Translations under genes and position numbers: made by a program
Origin: Mycobacterium conspicuum
GTDB taxonomy: Bacteria; Actinomycetota; Actinomycetes; Mycobacteriales; Mycobacteriaceae
Assembly (NCBI RefSeq): GCF_010730195.1
Contig: NZ_AP022613.1
Coordinates: 5,766,001-5,830,000 of the forward strand
Length of the DNA stretch: 64,000 nt
Reading direction: 5' to 3'
Shown here: one piece after another, positions 43,401 through 50,399 of the stretch
How the letters are laid out: every line of letters begins with the position of its first letter
How positions within the stretch are numbered: position 1 is the first letter of the stretch
The notes under the pieces: generated by a model
Database searches by the model: none
Told to the model about the DNA's origin: nothing
What the model saw: only the letters and a program-made list of their open reading frames with translations

Positions 43401-45152
43401 ATGCGGCTGCGATACATCCGCATTCCGCAGTTGATCGCCGAGATCGGTGCGGACCCTTGGGCGATCAACAACACCCTGCAAGCGGGTCGTCCGGCGCAGA
43501 TTGGCGCGCTGGCACAGGCGTTTCACGACGCGAGCGGGTGCACCGCGGCATCAGAGGCCGCGTTTGGTGCGGCCCGCAGCCGCTTGTCGGCGTCCTGGAA
43601 TCGCGGGAACGGGGACCAGCCGATCGGGGACTCCCCGGAAGTGCGGCGCATGAGCGAGTCACTGGCGACACAGTCGTCACACCTGCGCACGATCGGCGTC
43701 GGGTTAGAAAGTGTCGCAGCCACATTGGCTCACGCACAACGCGTCGGCGCGGTGTTGATCCCGACACTGGAGGCCCAGCTGCGGCACGCCGACAGCCGGG
43801 TGGGCCAGCTCGCCTCTATCCGTGTGCCGGGGGTTGATGCGCTTGTCGCTGACCTCGAGCAGAGCGTCCTCGATGAAGCCAAAGCTACTCTGACACAACT
43901 GAACTCGCTGCGCAGCGACTACTCAGACTGCTTGCGGACGGCACTGAGCGGGCTGGCTCGGACGTCCCAGGACGTCACGGCTGAGCCGAAACCCGAAGAG
44001 CCCATGCAGTTTCCAGCACCGGGAACAAGCGCTGAGGACGCCAATCGCTGGTGGCGCGCGCTGAGCCGAGGACAGCAGGATCGACTGACCGCCGCGCATC
44101 CACCAGAGCTGGGGAATCTCAACGGGATTCCCGTCGATGTCCGTAGCGCGATCAACAAGGCAGTGATGAACGACGACCTCCATCGCGGAGAAGGCGACGC
44201 GGCTCGGTACAACAACGCCCGCCGCACCCAGGAAGGCCTCGCCGCGGCCGCCGCGGCGAAAGACCTACACGGGCATCCTCCCGAGGTGTTCCTCTTGAGG
44301 TATCAACCCGAGGCATTCGGGGGAGAGGGGGCCGCGGCCATCGCCATGGGCAACCCGGATACCGCGGCCAATACCGCAGTTCTGGTGAGCGGGGCCGGCG
44401 CGAATGTGCGCGAGGGGACGCTTGCCGAACCCGACGGAGTGCACCTATACGAGGAGTCCAATCACGCCGACTGGGCCAAGCCAACCGCGGTGGTGGTCTG
44501 GGTCGGCTACGACGCACCGAACACCGCGTTCGACCCGGGCCTGTACGAGCCGAGCATGGCCCGTCGCGGGGCCCGACTGTTGGCAGCCGAAGTGAACGCC
44601 TTGGCGGTCACCCATCAGGGGGAACCGACTCATATGACGGTGGTCGGCCATTCCTACGGATCGACCGTTGTGTCGGACGCGGCGACCTACGGGATGCGCA
44701 CCAACGACGTGGTGTTGCTCGGCTCGCCGGGCACCGACCGGGCACACTCCGCGGCCGACTTCCGTCTGCCGCCGGGGGGACACCTGTACGTCGGGGCGGC
44801 GTCCGGAGACGCGGTCACGTGGGCTCCAGCACATTTGCGGACGGGTCCGCTCGCACTGTCCTTGGGAGGACTCGGCGACGACCCTGCGGTCGACGGATTT
44901 GGATCCACTCGCTTCAAAGCCGAAGTTCCCGGCTACAGCGTCAATCCGATCAATGACCACATGCACTACTTCGACGACGGGTCCGAGTCGCTTTTCAGCG
45001 TCGCCGACGTGGCCTCCGGGCATGGCGATGCGCTACAACGCGACGGCATGACCGCCCACCACCGCGGTGAGTTTCCCATGGGCGAGGGCTTTGACCCCGA
45101 GGCATGGCGACCGGCGACCACCGGACATCGCCATCGGGGACCAACCGAGTAG
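43401..45152 (+). CDS. DUF1023 alpha/beta hydrolase with shared effector N-terminal module
   Basis: This 583-residue protein has a helical N-terminal module (1-130, opening RLRYIRIPQLIAEIGADPWA) homologous to that of the protein ending at 41297. A coiled-coil stretch (about 140-190) and a DUF1023 hydrolase domain (about 320-540) follow. The nucleophile elbow is G416-H-S418-Y-G420, so Ser418 is the likely nucleophile, and VGYDAPNTAFDPG is typical of the family. No signal peptide is visible. DUF1023 proteins are common in actinobacteria but their substrates are mostly unknown. The position between the Rv3906c-like gene and the ESX-2 genes suggests ESX-linked export, an inference. It appears to replace Mtb cpnT/ift. 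Confidence 0.85.
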   Translation: MRLRYIRIPQLIAEIGADPWAINNTLQAGRPAQIGALAQAFHDASGCTAASEAAFGAARSRLSASWNRGNGDQPIGDSPEVRRMSESLATQSSHLRTIGVGLESVAATLAHAQRVGAVLIPTLEAQLRHADSRVGQLASIRVPGVDALVADLEQSVLDEAKATLTQLNSLRSDYSDCLRTALSGLARTSQDVTAEPKPEEPMQFPAPGTSAEDANRWWRALSRGQQDRLTAAHPPELGNLNGIPVDVRSAINKAVMNDDLHRGEGDAARYNNARRTQEGLAAAAAAKDLHGHPPEVFLLRYQPEAFGGEGAAAIAMGNPDTAANTAVLVSGAGANVREGTLAEPDGVHLYEESNHADWAKPTAVVVWVGYDAPNTAFDPGLYEPSMARRGARLLAAEVNALAVTHQGEPTHMTVVGHSYGSTVVSDAATYGMRTNDVVLLGSPGTDRAHSAADFRLPPGGHLYVGAASGDAVTWAPAHLRTGPLALSLGGLGDDPAVDGFGSTRFKAEVPGYSVNPINDHMHYFDDGSESLFSVADVASGHGDALQRDGMTAHHRGEFPMGEGFDPEAWRPATTGHRHRGPTE

Positions 45153-45311
45153 CCGATGCTCGGGCAGGAACCGCAGGGAGCGCTGGAGTTATAGCTGGCG
45201 AATAGGGTCGTCGTGATGTTGGCGGGTTGGGTGGATCCAACGGCGACCTCTCGTCGAGTCGGCCCGGTCGAGTTTGGCGTCGGCGGTGATTTGCTGCGGT
45301 CCCATTGCTTG

Positions 45312-45349
45312 TTCCACCATCGACGTTGTCGGTTCCACAGAGGGTGGAA
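45312..45349 (+). promoter_or_regulatory. Conserved leader hairpin, copy 1
   Basis: TTCCACC (45312-45318) pairs with GGTGGAA (45343-45349) about 55-92 bases before the start of membrane-protein copy 1. The stem is kept exactly in copy 2 while loop bases differ, suggesting a selected RNA or operator structure. Confidence 0.45.
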
Positions 45350-45403
45350 AGCCTGTCGACAATTAGAGAGACTGTCCCGAAGCGCGGATTTTCAGGAGGG
45401 CGC

Positions 45404-45952
45404 ATGGTGGGGGACCTGCCTTCGGACTTCGGTGAGGCGTCGGCCAACCGCCCGACTGCGGACCAGTGGAGGCAGGCCCAGGTCCGCACGCCGTCACACC
45501 CACGCACATGGCCAGCTGTCGCTTTGGCGACGATCGCTGTTGTTGTGGCAGTCGCGGCCCTGATCATGGCGCTCACGAGGTCCACGCACGCATCCCAGCC
45601 CCCCGCAATCACGACACCGACATACAGGGCGGCTGAAACAGCCGCTGCCCAGCGTCAGCTCTGTGACACATATAAGCTCGCGGCACAAGCAGTAGCGATC
45701 GACACCGGCGGCGGGGATAAAGCGCTGGCTCGCATTGCAACTACGAATGGCGCCCTTCTGCTCAACATGGCCGCCGCCAATCCGACCCTCGATGCGAACC
45801 ACCGCGACGCAGCACGGGCGCTGGCGACTGCGTACGGAACGCTTACGGCGAAGGGGACCTACGGGATCGCTTCGGACTCCGAATATCAGGCCGCGCTAGA
45901 TGACATTGTGGCCAAGGACGCTGTGTTGAAAAAGGTGTGCGGTGGGAGCTGA
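45404..45952 (+). CDS. Single-pass membrane protein, copy 1 (Rv3901c-like)
   Basis: This 182-residue protein has a polar N-terminus, one helix (WPAVALATIAVVVAVAALIMAL, about 48-69) and a likely extracytoplasmic domain with two Cys (QLCDTYKLAAQAV and the C-terminal KKVCGG). It is a paralogue of the product of 46270-46809, sharing HPRTWPAVALATIA and the AAAQRQLCDTY block. The ATG follows AGGAGG by four bases. It probably corresponds to Mtb Rv3901c, which is single-copy there. The function is unknown; a periplasmic accessory role for the neighbouring ESX cargo is inferred. Confidence 0.8.
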   Translation: MVGDLPSDFGEASANRPTADQWRQAQVRTPSHPRTWPAVALATIAVVVAVAALIMALTRSTHASQPPAITTPTYRAAETAAAQRQLCDTYKLAAQAVAIDTGGGDKALARIATTNGALLLNMAAANPTLDANHRDAARALATAYGTLTAKGTYGIASDSEYQAALDDIVAKDAVLKKVCGGS

Positions 45953-46125
45953 CCTCCCAACGGGCACTTACACCGGGCCGCTGATTGGTCCCTGGTGGCC
46001 GGGTCCATCGACGATTCTTCGTGACGCCGCGCGGCACTGGGCCACATGGTCAACCAAGAAACAACAACTAGCCGAGACGCTCCGACGCTCACGGGAGCTG
46101 CTATCACAAAATCAGGGCAAAACAG
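45942..46125 (+). pseudogene. Truncated 5' copy of the 727-residue gene
   Basis: From GTG 45942 the frame reads GADLPTGTYTGPLIGPWWPGPST and continues RDAARHWATWSTKKQQLAETLRRSRELLSQNQGK. This matches the start of the protein at 46796 nearly residue for residue. Similarity stops after about 60 codons; the frame then runs through leader sequence of unit 2 to a stop at 46301. It is the remnant left by tandem duplication. It may still be translated as a short protein. Confidence 0.85.
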
Positions 46126-46180
46126 CATCGGGCAGAGTCGTGTTGGCGTCGGCAGTGATTTGCTGCCGTCCCACTGCTTG

Positions 46181-46218
46181 TTCCACCATCGACGTTGTCG
46201 TTTCCACGCACGGTGGAA
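46181..46218 (+). promoter_or_regulatory. Conserved leader hairpin, copy 2
   Basis: TTCCACC (46181-46187) pairs with GGTGGAA (46212-46218), the same stem and spacing as in copy 1. It ends about 51 bases before the start of membrane-protein copy 2. Confidence 0.45.
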
Positions 46219-46269
46219 AGCCCGCCGACAATTCGAGAGACTGTCCCGGGCAGATTTTCAGGAGGGCGC

Positions 46270-46809
46270 ATGGTGGGGGACCAGCCTTTGGGCTTCGGTA
46301 ATTCGTCGACCAACCGCCCGCCCGAGGCGGGGCGGCCAGCCCAGCTCCACTCGCAGCCGCGCCCACGCACATGGCCAGCTGTCGCTCTGGCGACGATCGC
46401 TCTTGTCGTGGGAGTGGCGGCGCTGGTCGTGGCTCTCGCGAGGTCCACGCACGCCGGGACGCCAGCCGCGACCATCACGCCCGCTTACACCCCCGCCGAG
46501 AACACCGCTGCGCAACGGCAGCTCTGCGACACGTACACGTTAGCGGCGCGCGCCGTCCAAGTTGAGACGAACGGGACTGATAAAGCGTTGGCCCGTATTT
46601 CACTCACTAACGCCGCGGCGATGCTCGACAATGCGGCAGCCAATCCAGCTCTTGACGCGCCGCATCGCGACGCGACACATGTGCTAGCCAACGCGTATCG
46701 GACCACGACGGCGTTGTCGAGCGCTGGCACCGATGATCAGTGGAGAGCTTCGCTCGATGACATCATTGCCAAGGACGCCGTAATGAAAAGGCTATGTGGT
46801 GGCGGCTGA
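46270..46809 (+). CDS. Single-pass membrane protein, copy 2 (Rv3901c-like)
   Basis: This 179-residue paralogue of the product of 45404-45952 has the same layout: polar N-terminus, helix WPAVALATIALVVGVAALVVAL (about 44-65), and an outer domain with Cys in AAQRQLCDTYTLAARAV and KRLCGGG at the end. The ATG follows AGGAGG. It overlaps the start of the 727-residue gene by 14 bases, so the two are translationally coupled; copy 1 keeps the same overlap with the gene remnant. This coupling suggests the membrane protein and the following protein work together. Confidence 0.8.
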   Translation: MVGDQPLGFGNSSTNRPPEAGRPAQLHSQPRPRTWPAVALATIALVVGVAALVVALARSTHAGTPAATITPAYTPAENTAAQRQLCDTYTLAARAVQVETNGTDKALARISLTNAAAMLDNAAANPALDAPHRDATHVLANAYRTTTALSSAGTDDQWRASLDDIIAKDAVMKRLCGGG

Positions 46810-48979
46810 CCTACCGATGGGCACTTGGACAGTGCCGCTTATAGGTGCCTGGTGGCCGGGTCCGTCGACAACTCTCCGCGATGCCGCCTGTCACTGGGCC
46901 GAGTGGTCAACAAAAAAGCAAGAACTCGCTCAGACGCTCAGGCACCGGCGGGAGCTGCTATCTCAGAACCAAGGAAAATCAGCCGAAGATCTGGTTTCAA
47001 GATTTTTTCAGGGCGAGAAGTCGGAACTTGACAAGGCAGAAAAATATAAGGTTAAGGCAGATGCTCTAAGCTCCGCCGCCGACGAAATCGATTATCTACG
47101 AAGCCGTTTGACAGAGATAGCAAACCAAGGCAATAAGGAAATAGATGACGTTATCGCGTCGAAAAAGCCACCGCCGGAGAAGTTAGCAGAAATACAGACG
47201 ATCCAAGCGCGGTGCAACGCCGACGCGGCGAAGGCGTCCGGGGTAGCCGTTAACAAGATCATGGCGGCGACTCAAAAGATTCTGGAAGCTGAGGGCGTCT
47301 ATGGCGATGCCCGAACTTGGGCGCGTGAGCACGGGTTCAATGCAGATGATGTTCAGTCGCCACGCCCGATCAGCAAGGAGGACTTGGATTCACCACGGGC
47401 GGTAGGCACTACGGGTGGGCCAGCTGTTGGCGGCGGCGGAGGTGTTCAGAATGGTGCTCCAGCCGCACCGGCCGCTGGCGCCGGCACCGGGGGGCCTACT
47501 AGTGGAGCAAGCCAGGCTTTCACGGCTGGTCTTAGGCCCGTGCCAGCTGCGGGTGTTGGAACTAATGGGCCTGGCGGCGTAGGAACTGTCCCATCGGGAT
47601 CACCGGCTGGACTGCCGCCGGCTGCTGGTCCATCGGTTCCGGGCGTTGGCGGACCGACATCGCCGACGATCCCGGCGACGCCCAGCGCACCCCTTTCGCC
47701 AGCCGCGCTCGGCCATAATTTCGCGCCCGGACCGATGGGGCAGCCGTTCGCGGGCGGATTACCGACAGGCCAGCCCGCCACACCTCCTTTGCAATCGTTT
47801 TCTGACGGCGCGATGCACGCAATGGAGCCGGGATCTGCGGCATTTCCAGCGGCACCTCCGCCGCTGGCGACGTCGCCCCCCGCGGCCGTATCTGCCTTCA
47901 GTGGCGGCGAATCATTCACTGCCCCACACGTTCCCGTGGATGCGCCGGCGCCCAGCGTCGCGGCCACACCAACCGGTGGCGAGGGAATGACGGTCGCGCC
48001 CGCGGTGGTGACCAGCGGTCCGGCAGCCCCGGCCGCCGTCGGTCCCGCGCTCCCTGCTGGCCCGCTGCCGGCCTACGGGTCCGATCTCCGTCCGCCTGTG
48101 GTCACGGCGCCAGCAATGCCCCCGCTTCCGTCGACGCCGGTCTCGGGGGCGCCGGTCGCGCCGTCTGCGTCGACGTCTCCGTCGGCAGGTGGGCCGCTGG
48201 TGTCCCCGGTCGAGCGGGCAGCGTCAGTGGCTGCGGCTGGGAAGGCCGGTGCGAGCGGGTCAACCGTGGCAGGAGCATCGGCGCTGTCGGCAGGAGCGGG
48301 CGCTGCTTCCGGCGCGGCGGCCGGCAGGGCCGTCGAGCAGCAACGGCTGCAGCGGCTCGTCGATGCGGTCGCCCGCCAAGAGCCGCGCCTGTCGTGGGCG
48401 GCTGGCCTACGCGACGACGGCACGACCAACTTCGTCACCGATCTCGCCGGCGGTTGGATCCCCCCGCACATCCGGCTTCCCGCAGGCGTGACGTTGCTCG
48501 AGCCGACGTCGCGACGCCACGACGCGGGCGTCCTCGATTTGCTGGGCGCCGTCGTTGTCGCGGCGGCTCACGAGCCCAATGCCTATATAGAGGAACCGGA
48601 TTCCGATCCGCCCCGGCTCACCGGTGACCGGACGGCCCGCTCCGCCGCTCCCACGGTCGACGAGCTCGGACCGACCTTGGTGGACGCTGTCCGCCGTCGT
48701 GACGGACTACCGCGGATCGCGCAGGCGGTCGCCGCGCCGGCGACTCGGAATACCGGTGTCGGCGAGAACGAACACGCGCTGTTGCGCACAAGCATCAGCG
48801 ACGTTCAAAGCGCAGTCCTGAGCGCCTACCCCCACCACGATCCGGCCGCGGTTGGCGATTGGATGCTGCTGGCGGCCATCGAGGCATTGATCGACGGGCA
48901 TGAATATTTGGCGAACTATCACATGGCCTGGTTCGCGGTCACCAACCGTCGCGGCGGCGCGCACCAGCTTGCTACCTGA
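46796..48979 (+). CDS. ESX-2-linked protein, fused counterpart of Rv3900c and Rv3899c
   Basis: This 727-residue protein has an N-terminal helical domain (1-185, starting ADLPMGTWTVPLIGAWWPGPSTTLRDAA), a long Pro/Ala/Gly/Ser-rich linker (about 200-510) and a C-terminal domain (about 515-727, with QRLVDAVARQEPRLSWAAGLRDDGTTNFVTDL). That domain resembles the DUF5632/DUF5631 region of Mtb Rv3899c. From memory Mtb has two adjacent genes of about 311 and 410 codons whose sum equals this one. The WWPGPSTTLRDAA stretch is like a segment in the CpnT N-terminus. Codons 62-122 are unusually AT-rich. Two adjacent GTG starts exist (46796, 46799). Export by ESX is inferred. Confidence 0.82.
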   Translation: MVAADLPMGTWTVPLIGAWWPGPSTTLRDAACHWAEWSTKKQELAQTLRHRRELLSQNQGKSAEDLVSRFFQGEKSELDKAEKYKVKADALSSAADEIDYLRSRLTEIANQGNKEIDDVIASKKPPPEKLAEIQTIQARCNADAAKASGVAVNKIMAATQKILEAEGVYGDARTWAREHGFNADDVQSPRPISKEDLDSPRAVGTTGGPAVGGGGGVQNGAPAAPAAGAGTGGPTSGASQAFTAGLRPVPAAGVGTNGPGGVGTVPSGSPAGLPPAAGPSVPGVGGPTSPTIPATPSAPLSPAALGHNFAPGPMGQPFAGGLPTGQPATPPLQSFSDGAMHAMEPGSAAFPAAPPPLATSPPAAVSAFSGGESFTAPHVPVDAPAPSVAATPTGGEGMTVAPAVVTSGPAAPAAVGPALPAGPLPAYGSDLRPPVVTAPAMPPLPSTPVSGAPVAPSASTSPSAGGPLVSPVERAASVAAAGKAGASGSTVAGASALSAGAGAASGAAAGRAVEQQRLQRLVDAVARQEPRLSWAAGLRDDGTTNFVTDLAGGWIPPHIRLPAGVTLLEPTSRRHDAGVLDLLGAVVVAAAHEPNAYIEEPDSDPPRLTGDRTARSAAPTVDELGPTLVDAVRRRDGLPRIAQAVAAPATRNTGVGENEHALLRTSISDVQSAVLSAYPHHDPAAVGDWMLLAAIEALIDGHEYLANYHMAWFAVTNRRGGAHQLAT

Positions 48980-49045
48980 ATACCGGACGCAGCGTGCTGT
49001 GCGAAACTGGCTGCTAGGGGAGCTCTACGTTTTAGGGGTAAGAGC

Positions 49046-49981
49046 ATGAGCGGTGGGCCGCCAATAAAGCAAAATCCGGGGATCAATTGGAGCGTGGCTG
49101 AGGCACCGCCAGTATCCGGTCCAACGCCGTCTCCGGTGCCCCCGCCCGACCAGTCGCCTGCCGGTATTTGGGGTGGCGTAGCGGGTGCCGCGGCTAATGC
49201 CGACGTCCCCGACGACGTGCAATCCAGCACTCTTGAGGACCTCGATCGTCGTATGCGCGCGCTCGACGCCGCGCGAAAGTTCCCGGCGCAAGATGCCGAT
49301 GCAGCAGCTCGAATGCAGGGTGTGGGCGCGCAGGCGGGCGACCAACAGGCGACGCAGATGATCCAACAAATGGTGTCGGGCATCGCGGGCGGAATCGGCG
49401 GGGCGGTCGGTGGACTCATGAAGCCGCTCGAGGAGATACCGCAACAGGCCATGCAGGCTATGCAGCCGCTGATGGGTGCGCTGCAGCAGGGTCAGGGCGC
49501 TGCGGGCCTGGCATCCGAGGCGCAACTGGCCGACAGCCTCGGCGGTGAATCTGGCATAGGGGGCGGCACCGGTGGTGGCGCTGGCGATGGTTTCGGCGCC
49601 GGCGGCGGTACGGTCCCGGCCGGCGTCATGGGCCCGCCGCCGGTGCCGACGTCGTCTCCGCCGACGACTCCGGCCGCCGCAAGGTCCGTAGCGGCGCCAC
49701 CGACCGGTGGTACACCAACTGGACCAGGACCATCGGGCATGACCGGCATGCCGATCATGCCCCCGGGCGCGATGGGCGCGGGCGGAACGGGGGAGAACAA
49801 GGACAAACCCGCAGAGAAGCGGGTGACGGCCCCCGCGGTGCCCAATGGCCAGCCGGTCAAGGGCCGCATGACGCCACCGCCAGCTGTTCCTGTCACGAGA
49901 TCCAGTGACGACAAGCCGCCCGTCGTCAGGTCCCCGCGGCGGATCGTCATCATGCCCAGCGACGAAGAGCCGAAGGAATAG
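49046..49981 (+). CDS. Pro/Gly-rich protein of the ESX-2 region (Rv3898c/Rv3897c-like)
   Basis: This 311-residue protein has a Pro-rich start (to about 45), a conserved helical part (about 50-150) with TLEDLDRRMRALDAARKFPAQDADAAARMQG, QMIQQMVSGI and a Met/Gln-rich helix KPLEEIPQQAMQAMQPLMGALQQGQG, then a Gly/Pro-rich disordered tail ending RRIVIMPSDEEPKE. The layout resembles ESX secretion-associated proteins. By position it should match Mtb Rv3898c and Rv3897c, which may be two fragments of it. ATG 49046 follows AGGGGTAAG. There is no signal peptide or transmembrane helix. Confidence 0.78.
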   Translation: MSGGPPIKQNPGINWSVAEAPPVSGPTPSPVPPPDQSPAGIWGGVAGAAANADVPDDVQSSTLEDLDRRMRALDAARKFPAQDADAAARMQGVGAQAGDQQATQMIQQMVSGIAGGIGGAVGGLMKPLEEIPQQAMQAMQPLMGALQQGQGAAGLASEAQLADSLGGESGIGGGTGGGAGDGFGAGGGTVPAGVMGPPPVPTSSPPTTPAAARSVAAPPTGGTPTGPGPSGMTGMPIMPPGAMGAGGTGENKDKPAEKRVTAPAVPNGQPVKGRMTPPPAVPVTRSSDDKPPVVRSPRRIVIMPSDEEPKE

Positions 49982-49985
49982 CCCG

Positions 49986-50138
49986 CTACGGCGATTCGGC
50001 GAGTTCTTTGACCCGCGGATCGACCGGGCGCCCTGTTTTCTCGCTGGCGGCTACCGCAACCCTGGCAGCAGCCTTGCGCACGGCGAGGCTACGCTGCTGC
50101 TCCTGGTTACGGCCGTCTGCTGCTTGCTGCGTTGCCAT
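49986..50138 (-). CDS. Short 50-residue protein of unknown function
   Basis: On the minus strand ATG 50138 is preceded by GGAGG seven bases upstream, a near-ideal ribosome binding site. The 50-codon frame opens MATQQAADGRNQEQQRSLAV, passes through RKAAARVAVAASEKTGRPVD and ends KELAESP before TAG. It is soluble, helix-prone and charged. Its stop lies four bases from the stop of the convergent 311-residue gene, and its start faces eccB2 across 261 bases that hold no other gene I can support. I recognise no family. It was judged real from the ribosome binding site, the tight convergent fit and balanced composition. Confidence 0.6.
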   Translation of the reverse strand: MATQQAADGRNQEQQRSLAVRKAAARVAVAASEKTGRPVDPRVKELAESP

Positions 50139-50399
50139 CGCTGTCCTCCGTCCCCGCCGCGCCCAACGCTACCGGCCGCAGGGCGCCAGCCGCAGCCCTA
50201 CCGCAGGTGAATACCGCAGTACGGGCCGCTGGGCAAGAATCCGACGCGTGGCTCAGCTCGCGTTGTCCGGCGCCGTCGCGGCCGGCACGGCGATGCCAGG
50301 TGCGAAGTTGCGCAGCGCAAATGAGGGTCGATTCGAGCGGATTTACGGTGGAAGATTCGTTGAGGGGGATCGTCACGAATCATCGAGGGGTTACTGGGA

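Larger units (their letters stand above)
45274..46985 (+). repeat. Tandem duplication, two units of about 0.87 kb
   Basis: Unit 1 (about 45274-46125) and unit 2 (about 46143-46985) align end to end. Each has a leader with TTGGCGTCGG and GATTTGCTGC, the hairpin, GAGAGACTGTCCC and TTTTCAGGAGGGCGCATGGTG, then a small membrane-protein gene, then the first 60 or so codons of the next gene. The leaders are almost identical while the genes have diverged clearly. Unit 1 ends inside the truncated gene copy, where unit 2 begins. Confidence 0.9.
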
